The translations under genes were made by a program, and so were the position numbers. Below are positions 1-13,671 of a DNA stretch of 64,000 bases, piece after piece. Source of the DNA: Paralichthys olivaceus (taxonomy: Eukaryota > Chordata > Actinopteri > Pleuronectiformes > Paralichthyidae); NCBI RefSeq assembly GCF_024713975.1, contig NC_091097.1:7930861-7994860 (forward strand). The letters are read 5' to 3'. A model generated the notes under the pieces. That model made no database searches and was not told where the DNA came from. It saw only the letters and a program-made list of their open reading frames with translations. Position 1 is the stretch's first letter; every line of letters begins with the position of its first letter.

Positions 1-231
1 CACTGATGTATTTGGTATTTGGGTTTCTGTGGTGTGGCAGAGTGTAGCTGTAGTTATCTGGCAGATGATGTGTTCTTTACAGAGGAGCATATTATTACAT
101 GCTCATACTGTTCCCCTGATGCCGTAGCGTGCCAGACACAGACTGAAATGACATTCAAGAACACACCATTCTGTGCTAATAATGTAATCAGAATGTAATG
201 CACGGTGTGTGCACAGCAACTCTTACAGTAC

Positions 232-2587
232 CTGGCTCTTTTACCACAAACAGAATGGATTTGCCACTTTCATCTTCGTAATACTGGAAGTGCTCCACGC
301 AGTCATTTTCGTCTTTGTATGAGCAATTCACTGCATTTCTGTTATGGGAACCTGCGGGATGAAGATGATAAGAAGAAACAGGGTAATGAAAATGATTTCA
401 AGGTACGGTGAATTATCTTTAATATTTGTTAGTCCATTATATTCTTTGGTCATGATGTGCATGTCAAGGCTCCAGCCACTTTCAAACTTCTGCTCATATG
501 TTCAGAAAAACAGCATTTTTTCCACAACAGCTCAGAGTTACATTATGAAATTAAAGAAATTAGAGATGGAAGATTTCTCACCCAGTTTATCCACTACTCT
601 GATCTCATCTTTGCAGATCTTGTTGCAGCTGTTGTCTGTGGTGTACTGTCCTCTCTTGAAGTGCTGACACTCAACACACTTCCTGTGGGCAAAAGAATAG
701 AAACAAGATGTTGTTTATATCAAATGAACCCTTGTTAATGTCTGCCGACTATCAAGGCTGAGGAGAACGATTGACGTTGTCCTGCTGTGAAACTACAACT
801 GAATTTATTGGGTTTGTGTGAGGGAGTAGTTTGTTATCATTCTGGACTGTCAGGACATCATGATAAAATAATATAGACTAGCATGGATGAAATTTCTTAA
901 ATTCTTTGCTGTAGCTTATTTTACCAGCGAGTGGCACAACCTGAAGACGGCATAGTCAGTTGTTTAGAAACACGGTAATAAAAAAATCTTATCTGACATC
1001 ACCACAGGTCAAGATGATCTCACACATCTCACTGCATATCATGTTACAGCTTATTGGAAACTAGAGGATGAGTTTCCATTATATTTTAAATATTCATGGT
1101 CCCCAAAGGATCAACCATTTCCATTTTTAGCCCTTTTTTGCACCACCCTTGGGTCAAAATGTTATCTTTGGATCTCATAAACTAATCTCATGGCAGACTG
1201 CATGACATTTCTCAAGCACACTCAGGCTCCCAGAGAAATAAATCCTTTGGCATTTCCTCTAGTCGAGTGCCAGCCTTATGTTTATTCTCTCCAAATCATA
1301 GCGTATAGAAGGAGGGACTCTTTGTGATGGAGAACTCACTTTTTTATAGTGCAGGAATCCGGACAGGTGGGGCACTTCTCACAGGTTTCTCCGTAGGCAC
1401 CGGGTTGAGTGCACTGACAGACCCCACACTCACAGTTCCCCCGGCCGGTGCACAGCAGACCAATGCTGGACATGCAGGTGTCTATAATTGTGCTGCAGTT
1501 GCAGTCATTTCCTTTCCAGCCGGCGTCACACTGGCAGTAGCCACAGCTACACTTCCCATGATCTGAAAGAATTAAAAAGGGATGAGGATGTTGAAAATAG
1601 TCGACTTCATAATAACAAAATCAAAAGATTACATTTTTATGTTCATTCAGATATGTTTTTCAGTGTCCATAATCCCACAGGAGTACTGTTGCTTCACAGC
1701 AATAAGGTTCTTGTTTTGGTCTCTGTATGGTTCTCTGTGTTTGCATGTTGTCCCCGTGTATTTGTTGGTTTCCTCCGGTTACTCTGGCTTCCTCCCGCAG
1801 TCCAGAGACATGCAGATTTAACTGGATACTCTAAATTGACCATTGATGTGAATGTTAGAGCGACAAATTGTTTTGTCAGCCTTGCCATAGACTGGCAATC
1901 TGTAAAGGGTGTACTCCGCCTCTCGCCAGTGTCTGCTGGGATTGGCTCCCGTCCCAATGCAACCCTTAAAGGATAAGCGATATAGATAATGGATGACGGA
2001 TAATCACACAGGTGGGGCCACGCAAACAAAGCTATTAACTACAAATTACACAATCTGAAAATGAATCAGAGTGTGTGTGATTTATTGTTTTGGGTGTAAA
2101 CTGTCTCTGAGTTGTGTGTCTTAGGAAAGCATTTGTTCATTAAGCAACCATTTAATTACTAGTTAGGTGTGACTTCATGTTTATGATGTTTATGTTTTAT
2201 TTGTTAAGTTTAAAAATGAGGACCTTTGTTGTTAACAATATAACTTGATAGACTTGGTACTGGTTCATTTAAAAAAAAAAAAACTAAAAAAAAAAAAGCA
2301 CCCGCCTGGATTTTAATAACAATGATCAACATCCAACAAGAGTGGCCATAAATTTATGCTGTTTCAATTGGGTAATGAAAAAGTACTTTTCATAGTTTTA
2401 ATTATGCAAGTATTGTGTGCAGCTTTGTTTATACATAACTCAAAAACTATGAAATGTACTAAATTACTTTGTGACAGACAGTTGTTTCAATTAAGTCTAA
2501 TCTCAGAAAGGAACATTACAGGGAAATATCTCACAGTCCTCTCCATTGTTCTACACTCTAATATTTCCCCCCTACTCATGACAGATC

Positions 2588-2651
<64 letters not shown>

Positions 2652-5600
2652 CTTGTCTCCATGACTCCAGGAAATTTCACGACTTTCCACGACAATGATT
2701 TCCTGCCATTGACCTCTTGCCTAATCCTAATCCTAAACCTAACCTTATCCCAACCCTAACTTTAACCTTACCTTATAATATGTCTTAACCTCAAAATCTA
2801 ATGATTAACATTATGGGAAATTGCCTTTTGTCCCCATAAGGTAGAGAAGTAAGAATGTGAGTGTGTGAACAGATTAAGGTCACACTCACATCCTGAGTGA
2901 AATGTAGAAAGCACAAAAGCCAGGTCAGTAAGTGTAGGAAGCGTTTTACAGCGATGGAGTTATTTGTTGACAGAATCTGGAGGCATGCTTCTCTCCCTGG
3001 GTTACACAGAGCCACGCCACATCATCACATTAGAAACAAAGGCAGAACCCCAGAGACTACAGTGTTCTCAGCAAGACACCAAACAGGATTTGGCACTGGA
3101 TGACTAAGAGCCAAGCAATGAGTCACAACGCAGCGGGATCAGACTGGGGGAGTGACTGGTCATGAAATATCACAGAGGGTCCTCTTGGTCCGTAATTCCA
3201 GGGCTCAAAACAAGTTGTCCATTGATGTAACCCCAAGGAAACAATCCCCCTGAGTCAACATGGTACAGCTTCGTTCAGGGCGGTGACAGGATCAGGCATG
3301 TTTACTGGTGGTGGTGTCACTGGTTAATGATTAACACGCTTACATGTAATGTTTTTCATTGCGTTGAGTAATCTCTCTTACTCACTCTTAAAGATAGCGG
3401 CTGAGATGTGTAGAAAAACCTTACAAGACCTTGTCATCGTAACATAGGGGGATTTTTTATTATTTTTTAATAATCTTAATTAATTAGAGTGAGTTTCTAT
3501 ATTTGTTCTCATTATTTTTAAAGTTGATTCACACACTTAAAAGAGAGTTTTTATCTTAGGTTCACATTATCCTGCTCTGTGAGACTGCACAGTAATTCTG
3601 CCCATTAGTCACATGCCTTGACTTTTAGAGAGGGTAAACGTCAGGGGGGGGGGGCATGATAAACGAAGAGAAACAGAGAGAGAGACAGAAAAGTAAAACA
3701 TTACACAGCTGGATTGAGAGACAGGAAATGGTGGAGATAGAGACGTACTAGTGAGGGAAGAGTTTGGAGCAAATTACCAGCAGAGGAAAGCAAACTTTCC
3801 TGTTCTCTCCGCACCCTCGTATTTATGGGCCCTGCAGCTCCCTGTACCTGCACCAGTCCCAGGGCCCCTCAGCAGAAGAAGAAATACACAGCCGCAGGGA
3901 ATATCACAGATCTAGAGGTTTTTGTTGCTCCAACTGAGCTCACGCTGAGGGACGCTCGCGCTTAAAGACAACAACGGCATGACTGCACTGAGACACAGTG
4001 GCTTAGTGGTGACAAATTGAGCTCTGTGGACTGTCTTCCAACAGTTATGGTGTGTTGTTGTGTGGGTGATCAGATCAGTGCCCAAGCCCTGGGTTTCACC
4101 GCTGACTCAATACCTGTCTTTCAGAAAAACAACCTCACTCGTCCTTGTTGATATATGTTATGTTTCTGGAGAAATGCAGCTTTCCATATCACATGTTATC
4201 ATCCATTTTCTCTGTAAGGTCATGGTGCACCCCCAGGGAACGCTCTGTGAGGCTGTGATGGTTAAAGAGTTTTATGAATAAAACATTGCTAGCAATCTAA
4301 TGCGTAGTTTGCTCACGCTTACAAATTTTGGCTTCTAGCCTATCTTTGCCTTATTTCTTTTCCAATTCTTTTTTTCCAGCTTTGAATCAAATGTTTCATG
4401 GTCACGATTCATCTCGTTGCTGGTCGGCATGGTTTAAAAATCTTTATTTAAGGTTTTCTGAAACATCAATGGAGAAAATGAAAGGGAAAAATTTACTTCA
4501 CTGCTTCACTCTATATTTATTATTGTGCTGTCATGTCAAGTTCATCACCCACGTCTTTCAAACTTGAAGCACCCCAAATGTTTGAGTCCAAATGAGATCA
4601 GTCAAGTTATTTTAATAGTTTGACAGTTTTCCTATTTTGATATTGCTACACTGCCCTCCTTGCAATCACAAGCCGAAACTGCTTTTACATTAAATTTACG
4701 AGTGACGTAGGTGATTCAAGTTTAATCACTGTGATTGAGTAACTGTGCTGAGCTGTGCAGACTTGTAACAGAGAGAGATAGAGCACCGTGCTGGTGAGTG
4801 GTAAGAACTCTTCAAACTCAAGCAACAGTAACTGGGCGTGCTCTTCTCTGATTATCCTTTAATGGAGGACGCGCTACATGTTTACAGGCCTGACAGAGAA
4901 CAGGTCATTTATAAGCTTTACTGTTTATGCCCTGCAGTTGAATTATGTCAATATTTACATGTCTTTTACAAGCAAGCAATGAATAATTATGTTGACTTCT
5001 GATTTGTCAAGCTAAGTAACAGGAAACTATGTAAACTGGCGAAGGTGTGATTCACAGTGTGTTCCACTAAGACTGGATGAACTGTTAGAGGAGCAAAGAG
5101 GAAGGGAAGGGCGACTTTCTGACTGTTTTCTAAAATATTTGACCCAGAGGAAGACCAGTGTGACGTCATTACATGTTGGTCTTTTTTCTTTTTCATTATT
5201 TCGCCACTTTATCAAGAGCCAGCCCTTCCTACAAACCAACTCAGCGGCTGCTTAAGGCCCCGCAGCCACCAGGGCCCCCCCTGAACTCATACATCATCTG
5301 CTGTATTAGTGTTGCTAATGTAATGCTCGCTCCTGAGATTCTTGTATGGTAGTGCCAGAAGCGAGAATCATCACGATTGTTTGATCCTAAAGTAGCAATG
5401 ATAACATTATGTAACTCAGGGCCCCCCAGACACAGGCCAATTTGTGGGTGGGACACTGGAAATGATAATGTTAATTAAAGTCATATTTACAAGATAAAGA
5501 ATATCTATTGACGCATTATTTATTTTTTAATATAGCACTTTTGTTTGTTAAAAGTTGTGGGTGAGTCAGGCCTGATTTATGATGTATGATGATTAAGACC

Positions 5601-8600
5601 ATGATTTAAACAAATAGACCTCCCATGAATAAGTTATATGTGTATACAAAAGAAGAGGGCCGGCCCTCACTATGATAAAGCACGATGAAGCAGAATTCTA
5701 ACGGAGTGGACATTGATTGCCAACCATTGCAACCTGTTTTATGTTCAGATCCATGAGACAACATTGATGTTTGCAAAACTGCAGAGAAAACTACCAGCGA
5801 TCTTGACAGAAAGAAATGCATCTACTCACCGGAGCAAAGTGCCCCTTTAAAGCGCAAGCAGTTGAAGTCGTCACACTCGCAGTCCTTCCCCCACACCTGG
5901 CCAAACTCATTTGCGTGGCATGAGCACTGTCCACACAAGCAGTCCCCTCTCCCACTGCAGATTAGGCTGCCGGACTTTGGGATGCAGTTAGATTCATTTG
6001 ATTGATTGTAGTCCTCCACCGAGCACTCGCAGGAAGGGCCCAGACGACCCGAGTGACACTGGCATACGCCACACTCGTAGGTGCCGTTACCGTTGCTGCA
6101 GAGTGGGCTGTCGGCTTCTGCATCTGCCTCACATTTGCAACCGCAAGCGAAATCCACCTGGACCTCTAGGGCATCCTTGAAGCCGAGGGGTTTTATGGTA
6201 AAAGTGCTGCTCTTCTCCTTAGGGCAGCCATGCACCTTAGCCTCCACGCTGAATGACACCTGGAGAGGAGGACATATCTCAGTGCATAGCTGTGTGCAGA
6301 TCAAAGACATTAATGGGACATTAATCAGCAGATACATACAGTGTCTCCAATGTTGACGCCAGAACAGGACTTGAGTCCAACAGTAATCTCTCCATCGAGG
6401 CAAGTGGCATTGAAGGAGAGTTGCAACTCCTCTGGGGCTCCCACCACCTCCAGTTGCACACTAGAGCGAATTTTCTGCACAACATAAAGTCACCAATCAC
6501 ACTTTATGTAGTTAGTTTAATGATACAAACGAACTAACAGACATCAATTCTCATGCTCTCCTTACCGCATAAGCACTCCGAATGAGCTCAATAACATTCC
6601 CAGAGTCATCGGACAGCAATCCCACTGTTGTGCCTGGGATGAGCTTACTGTACTCCTGTAAGAACAACACAGGTTTTTGTGTTTTTCATGGGAAAAGCTC
6701 AAATGAACTCATGCTGTGGCACAAGAAGAACAGTTGGTTTACCTTGTAGAGTGGCTCCACAATGCTGGTTACAGCAAATATTAAATTGATGTTGTTTTCA
6801 GACATTTTCTCAGTCATGAGCGCCAAGGAGGGATAGTCCTGCAAGACATGGGACACAACTAATCTGTCCAACCACTGAAATAATTATTGAAAACCACTGT
6901 GAATTTCTGAAATAACTTAAATTTCTGCCTTTACCAGCACAGTAGATTGGTTATAAATGTTGTCATTATCTAGATGACACTTTCCATCGTTGGGTCGGAC
7001 TATGCCAGCTATACGCCCATCCAGTGCTATGTGAGTTTTGGCATCAGTGGTGAAAACCAGTAGGTGTGAGGCATCCGGACGCCAGCCGATTTTGTCCTAA
7101 TGATGATGGAGAAAGAAAAGAGTAAAGTAAACACTCAGTGCTGCACATCGTTGAGCATGTGGTTGTTTTTAGTTTTTTTTTATCTCTTTAAAAATTACAA
7201 TTTTCATACCTTGCACACCACAGCCTGCATGATGGCATCAAATCCACCCTCTGGAGCATCTCTATTTCTAGATACCCGCTGCTTCTCCACCTCCTCAGTG
7301 AAGCGTGCAACCTTATCCGTCAGTGCCAGTACATGCTTGAACCCGAACTGAGCCTGGCAAGTTTCACCAATTCTGTATATATTGAGAGGAAATATCATGA
7401 ATTTTAAATTGTTGTTGCTCAGAAAATCTGTAAATCTCCACTGAAGTTCCCTTTCCTCCTCGAAACCTCCCCACCTACCCATAGCAAGGGTTCTCAACCG
7501 CGCTCGGAGGATAAGTGTACATGTAAGGGGATATGGTTTTGTCCACAAAGGCTCCAAAACCCATGCGTAGGTTGCTTGTCGTCTTTCCCATGGTCTCGGC
7601 TAGCTCATTGCCCAGCGTGCGAAGGCGGGCCAAATCATCCTTCATTGAAAATGAAAGATCCATGAGATAGTAGAGGTCCACTGGGTAATCCTCCACCTGT
7701 TTCACTGACATAGTGAAACGCTTGGAATCGCCTGAGAGAGAAGAAGTTACAGACAGGAGATAAGTGACAGAGGATCAAACAGTGATAGTAATGGCCCCAT
7801 TGATGATATGTGTAAACTTACCTGGTCTTAGTACAACGTGAAGTTTCTGAGGTCGTATCTGAGTGACATCATCAGCTGTACCCGAGGCCTTGTTGCTGAG
7901 CGGTACATCCTTCTCAATGGAAAGTTTGCTGGAGGGAAACTCCAGAGATGCTTCACTGCAACCTCCATCCACCAGATTCTCCTTCAGGTCGCAGCGAGAC
8001 AAACTGGATCCCCCCCTTCCAAACCCCTTGAAAAAAACAACCCACATCCGATCGATTCAGCACTCAAGGCATTGACGAGTTAGTGAAGCAACATTGCATT
8101 AAAGAAAGGAAATAAAGGGCTTTTTAGGTTCGGTGTTTTTCTACCCAACAGCAGGTTTAGGTATCTCCTGAGTATAGAGGCCCCATGATGACTCATTACG
8201 AAGCAGTATTATAAACATGTTGAAGAATCAGCATGAACAATCTACAGAGGATGACAAGAGAAGGAATGCTGCCACTGGGAAATTAGGTTTCTGTCACACC
8301 TTGCTGTGATGATCGATGAATGGGAGAAGCTACTGGATGCTGTTTGTGTGTGTGTGTTTGTGTGTGTCTGTGTGTGTGTGTGCCTGTGTGTGTGGTGCTC
8401 GTACCTCCTGGAAGCACCATGCACAGCTGGGGTGAACAGCCAAGCACTCCTGACAAGTGGTGACTCCTCGTGACGTGCAGATGTTGGAGCCTGGGGAAGA
8501 TCATGCCCGTCAACACAAACATTTCTTTAGAATTGTGACAACACTGACCAGCACCTTTACGAAACTCTGCCAACTTCCTTCAACACTGACACCACTGTGA

Positions 8601-9979
8601 TTGCATGTGGTCACACGAGGGAGTGTTTGATGAAGTCACAGTGCAGCTCACTCTTTACAGTAATAGCGCTAATGCTCCTTATGCTCTCCAAAACTTATTT
8701 AACCATTTTTGGTTCCCCTATTGTTTTTCAAGTTGTATATACACATATTGCCTTTAACTACAAAATCTAAAGCCATACATTTCATTGTATTATATTTCAT
8801 TTTTTATCATTTTCCATTTCTATCTATTTTATCTGTATTATTTTACTCCTTCAACTTGTTTTTTATTCAGATCTGCCTCTTTTACTCTGCTCTTTTTGAT
8901 CTCTATTTAGCTTTAAATTGTTTTAGCCGTGCTGTCTCATAGTTAAATAGATTTCTTTAAATTGTCTCCATGTTCTTTGAAGACTCGTGTTTTCTAAAAG
9001 CACCTCCTCTCTCTCCTATTGCCTAACACCCAAACCTTTAGGACTTTGTGGTGCAGTTCTTTACCTGATCTGCCATAGGTTGTGTTATTAAACAGATTCA
9101 GCACTTATACTCTCCTACTGCACTGAAGCTTTAAAAGTGACAAGTAAACACATCAAAATCTTCATTTGATGTAAGTCAACACACGTTTAATCCAAACCCT
9201 TTGTCCATGGCCTATGGGTGTGGCTCACTAGAGTAAAACACACAGTCACTACTGCTAATTTATGTTTACAAAATAGACAGAATAAATGTATTAAAATAAA
9301 CATAATAACGCTTGGATTGCTACCAGAAATCATACAAGCGATCAAATCAGTTACACTTTCAAGGGCCCCTGAAGTAAACCTGCCTGGATGATGATCTATA
9401 AGACTGAGCTGACAGCTCCACAGAGTGTGTATAAGATTTCTGTGTATATGTATATATGACTTGTGATATATTATTGATAATGTGAAACACCGTGTTTTAT
9501 TTCTGCAGTTAGGTTTTGACATAATTGAGAACAAATCACAATTCACATGAAACCATCCACTGAATACATATATGTGCATTCTGAGTTTAAAGTGATCATT
9601 AGAATAGAAGATATAGATTTTCCTGTGGAGGAACTCTTCCTGGACATTTTCACAACCTGACCATATAAGGAAAAGGTGGTGACAGCTCCATGAAGCGATT
9701 TACAACCAAACAGTTCAACTAACAGGGACTTTTGTTTGAGAACAAAATAAAAACCACGATCAGCAGTAAATACACTGTTACCTTCAAAGTTACCATACAA
9801 CAACAAGTCGGAGGAAAACACCCTCCGCCGACTGAGCAGGTGAAAGTAGTTTTTTTGTCCCTTTAAAGAAAATCCTCGTCAGAATAATAATACTACTACA
9901 AAAACATCTTACTGAAAACCTCCGCAGCGGATGAGAGCAGGAGAAGCAGCAGCAGTGGACGCAGAGTCAAAGTTCCCAT
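232..9979 (-). CDS. itgb3: Integrin beta-3-like subunit, 5' 13 coding exons (3' end outside window)
   Basis: Cell-surface beta subunit that pairs with an alpha subunit to bind RGD-type ligands. Coding exons read as: 9979-9913, 8490-8405, 8026-7822, 7731-7479, 7372-7210, 7096-6935, 6838-6743, 6655-6566, 6474-6340, 6259-5830, 1562-1340, 682-582, 351-232. All junctions are GT-AG and keep frame, giving about 710 residues; human beta-3 is 788. Visible in order: leucine-rich signal peptide, PSI domain (NICTSRG, CAWC), betaI domain with MIDAS DLSFS (D144, S146, S148) and [12 protein letters not shown], hybrid domain, cysteine-rich EGF modules, and beta-tail ([16 protein letters not shown]). The start at 9979 has a near-ideal CCACCATGG context; an in-frame ATG at 10009 is weaker. 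The specificity loop (CYGIGETC) and beta-tail resemble beta-3 more than beta-5. The transmembrane and tail exons lie left of position 1. Which teleost co-orthologue (a or b) it is cannot be told. Confidence 0.93.
1683..2012 (+). repeat. Fish retroposon copy (tRNA-like head, LINE-type tail)
   Basis: The stretch contains the run TTTGCATGTTGTCCCCGTG, then TTCCTCCCGCAGTCCAGAGA, then TCTAAATTG...GTGAATGT, then CCGCCTCTCGCC, and ends GGATAAGCGATATAGATAATGGATGA. I recognise this order as a very common teleost interspersed repeat. The family name is uncertain. A second copy, reversed and containing only the first part, is at 29187-29308. Confidence 0.7.
2590..2649. repeat. (AC)n microsatellite
   Basis: About 30 uninterrupted AC units inside itgb3 intron 10. 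It directly abuts the degenerate TAACC-rich repeat to its right. Confidence 0.97.
2650..2900. repeat. Microsatellite-associated fish repeat with degenerate telomere-like hexamers
   Basis: After the AC tract comes a segment with repeated CCTAAYC-type units (about 2720-2775: CTAATCC, CTAAACC, CAACCC, TTTAACC). It is followed by CTTTTGTCCCCATAAGGTAG and AACAGATTAAGGTCACACTCACA. The layout matches a repeat I remember next to CA tracts in many fish. The hexamers are degenerate, so this is not a true telomere array. Confidence 0.6.
8343..8396. repeat. (TG)n microsatellite, interrupted
   Basis: TG repeats broken by TTTG, TCTG and CCTG units lie just left of the PSI exon donor of itgb3 (exon end 8405), in the intron, a few bases from the splice donor. 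Confidence 0.9.
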
Positions 9980-11524
9980 GGTGGAGGAGTAACGGAGCAG
10001 AGCAGACATGAGTCGCCTGTGAGCTCCCTGTGAGCTCGTTCTGCGCTTTTCCTCATTCTTTCCTGGACTTGACGAAACTCGTGTTGGGTCATAGCTGCGG
10101 CTCTGCCTCACACACCAGCCCCTCTGAGCTCTCAGGCTGCCGGGGAGCAGAGGCAGGAACAGGCTGAGACTCGTCTCTCCGTGGTAGGATGATGACCTTT
10201 TTTAGTGATTTCTGACAAAAAACAAAACTATTTCTGTTGATTAAAACAATGAAAGACTGGTTCCTCGTCAAGACTCCACTGTGCAACAATATCACATGCA
10301 TCGTGTGCAATATGTATGTATTCATCTTATTTATAACGTCACCTTTTGTGCAATAACTATCATGTTTATCATACCACATTTAATTAATTAATGTCACTTC
10401 ACTGCTGTGATGCACCCTCTTTACCTCAACCAGTGTTTACTTCTTCTTCCTATATTGCCTTCAGGATCAATAAAGTATCTATCTATCTATCAATTTTTTC
10501 AATCCATCTTGTTTCAGGGCCTGTGCACTGACTGACTAGGACCCTATTGCTTTTTGATTATATTGACATTTTTGCATCTTTCCTTTATAAACTTGTAAAG
10601 CAGGCACCATTTGAGGATGACACCTTCCGAATCTTGTTCTGCTTACACAACCACAATAAAGATCTTGAATATTGAATCTTAACACGTGACAGCAGATTCA
10701 CTCAACCAGACTAAAATATTAATTCATAGCATATAAATAGATGATTTAGAACATTCTTTAAAGAAATACAGCACCCTTAGATATGTTTTTTGAACTGTTA
10801 ATTAAAACGAAACTAAGCTGCAAACTTATGAGTGTTGAACATGGCTCATAATGCCACCTTGTGTTTCAAATGGTCTGTCCATCATGCGAAGTAATGTACC
10901 GTACTTCCTCCCAGCCAGAAATGAAGCCGAAATATCCTGGATACCAGTCCGACTATCTTGCCGCCGATTATGCCACTTTTGAAGAGTTGGCCTGTCGTAC
11001 ATCTTTAGATACAGTTTGGTTCCACAGTGATTTGTGTCGTGGAAAAAACGAATGGATACTTAGTATTTTGTCATGAATGTGAACCTATGAGAATTAGCGT
11101 GGACATAGGTCTGTAGTGTTAGGGCAAATGTTTAACTTCCTGTGGCAGATGAGCAGTATTTTTGGGCACATGCACACTGTGCTGAGGTGTTTGGTGAGAT
11201 ATCTCTGTGCTTTTGCTTTACAATCAAGTTACAGATAAACCAGCATTCAGGAAAAGTAGTCCAAAGTCCACTTACACCCTGTTGAATATAAAATGCATGA
11301 CATCCTGTCCTCTGCTGGGCTGACAACAGAACAACATAACAGTTGAGAAAGGTTTCAAATCATGTCACTAGAAAATCTACCATGAAACTCTACATACAAA
11401 TAAATGAGTCACCACAGAAACTTAAAGAATGCTACACTGTGGAGTTGTGATAGAAGGACCCCTAGTGGGGAAAAACATTTATTACGATAGGATATTTACA
11501 TTAGAAGTGCTCATCATGAGAAGA

Positions 11525-11870
11525 TCATTGTGATCAGGGTCCCTCGGCTTTGGAGCAACATTCCTGAGGAGATAAGACTCAGAGTCAGTGACTTCTTAAA
11601 ACCCACTCTTATAGACTTGCTTTCATGATGTTGCCTTTTCTTATCGCCTTTATTTTATGTATTTAATTATTTTTATCGTCCCTCTACTGCCTATGTCAAG
11701 TTTGTATATGTTTGTATAGTTTATGACGATGATGTCTGAGCCTTCCTGTCACATTGCTTCCTGCTGATTATTTCTCTTGTATTTGCCTTTTGCTTTACTG
11801 TCAAAGCACTTTATAAATTCTGTTTTTAAAGGTACCATATAAATAAGGTTAATTATTATTAGCATCAGTC
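11525..11870 (+). repeat. LINE-like 3' remnant
   Basis: It contains CCTGAGGAGATAAGACTCAGAG, then TCTTAAAACCCACTCTTATAGACTTGCTTTC, then a T-rich stretch and AAAGCACTTTATAAATTCTGTTTTTAAAGGTACCATATAAATAAGGTTAATTATTATTA. I recognise this as the degraded 3' end of a common fish LINE. A second, more decayed copy is at 35370-35600. Confidence 0.6.
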
Positions 11871-13621
11871 GTTTGGTGACTCTACAGGGTCTAAAAGGAC
11901 AGTCTCAGGTTCAAGCTTCACTAAATGTATGAATCTGATAAGTGTCTGCAACAGAAAACCTCTTCCTGTTTCGATGAATGATAGAGCAGCTACTAACGCA
12001 GAAGGAGGGTGGAGGGACAAAAAGAAAATGAGGCAGAAAATGGGATAAAATCTCAGATGGCTCCACAGAAATGAACTTTTGGGAAGTGTGTGTGGTGCTG
12101 GTGTGTGTGTGTTTGTGGTGAGGCTCGTATAGCAGCACACAATGATTCTTATCGCTGCACTTGGCCATTTATTGAATCTTTATCCATTTGCCCTGATCTT
12201 ATTCTCAAGATGGTTGCTAAGTTACTGCCACCCCGTGTCCAAGAATTGCGGCTAGGAGAAATGACAGAAATAAGTAGAAAAGCTATAATAGTCAACTGTT
12301 CTGCTGGCATTAAGCTCTCAGTGTGGGCGGATGGTGCAGGTAATACACTGTGGGCAATAAAACCCTCTCTCCAGTATTGACTGATTGGGATCTATTGGTT
12401 CCAAATACTCCTGCGTCGACCACCCCCACAGATGAATGGCATTTTGGGAAGAGCATAGCACAAGTGGTCCTATATAAAAAGGCAGAGACTGGGTCAGAAG
12501 GCAGCCAATTAAGACCAAACAAGTAGCGCAAAGGGGAGGGGTGGAGGATGTAGGGGGGATGTAGGAGTCCTGACTTGTGCAGAGAGCGAATATCATAATA
12601 AACTCAGACAAAATCAGGGTGGTTTCCCCCTTTCCTGCTTTGATGGGTGGAGGGGTCGTATAGGTAGATATGAGTTTTTCTCAGGTGAAGGGTTCGCTGG
12701 CTTATGAAATGTGCCCTGGAGTCAGTGTCATTGACATTAATGGACAATGTGTGTTTGTGCTGTGATGCTTTGTGCCTGGCTCTGCCCCCCCCGCTCCCTC
12801 TACGGATCTGCAGTTTAAATTCTCTCAGGGGAATGGCGGCTTATGTGCGGAGAGACTAAAAATATATAAATAAACTGAGAACACACAAGGGATGGAGAAA
12901 TGGAAAGAGGGCAACAGGGGCAATTTCTTTTCTTCGTATTTTTTTGTCAGTACGGTTGATCCAGCCTTTAGAACTATGACAAGTCTAATGAAGCCTGCTG
13001 TGAAATATAGGAAAGAAGGAAAGACAGAAGGAGAAGGCACAAAGAAAACAAACTGATTGAAGCAGAAAATGAAGGAGATAAAGTACAGATCATTGTGTCC
13101 TGCTTTCCACTGTGGAGATGTATGAGTCTCAATGGAATTGAAGTTAATGGATAGTGGCTGAGTGCATGAGATGTCTGTACTCAGAGCGGAGCGTTCTTCA
13201 GTTAGTCTGTAATCTGTATCTCAAACTCATTTGCTCCAGCCGGTCAAACAGACGAGCTGCAGGTACAGACTCTAAGGAAGTCTAACACTAAATATCTATA
13301 TCCCCCTGCAAATCGAAGCAATGAAGCCATTACCTCCTTAAAATCACTTTAATGACTGGTGTGTGCTTAGTTGTGGCTTGATGTGAAGCATCTCTCTGCT
13401 GTGGCATCGCATCCCTGCAAACTGCATCCATGTGTAATTGTTGACTGTGTTTACATCTATGTGATTAAGAGTCCGAACCATGGCAAAACCCTCAAGGACA
13501 CAACATGTTCTCTAACCCTTTCCTCCGCATCGTGCAGAACTTTATTTATTCAAAATGAATACCTAAAGGCACTTTTTTGTGATACAGACTCACTTTAACT
13601 GTGCACTCACACTATTTTCCA

Positions 13622-13671
13622 CTCACACACACACACACACACTCACACACACACACACACACACACACACT
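13622..13671. repeat. (AC)n microsatellite, with TCAC interruptions
   Basis: AC repeat with one internal ACTCAC interruption. It lies in the itgb3-rprml intergenic region. Confidence 0.95.

Larger units (their letters stand above)
1566..5829. other. Large intron of itgb3, repeat-filled
   Basis: This 4.3-kb interval lies between the exon coding the first EGF module (ends 5830) and the next EGF exon (starts 1562). I see no exon in it on either strand. It holds a fish retroposon copy (1683-2012), a CA microsatellite with an attached repeat (2590-2900), a short G run near 3644-3652, and a GGCCCC-flanked segment (about 5250-5440) that may also be repeat-derived. The rest is unremarkable AT-rich intron. 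Confidence 0.7.

Noticed and set aside
1694-2029. Minus-strand open frame of 111 codons
   Set aside because: It lies entirely within the interspersed retroposon copy at 1683-2012 and would be repeated genome-wide.
2720-2775. Interstitial telomere array
   Set aside because: The units are too degenerate and fall inside a longer repeat I recognise from other fish loci.
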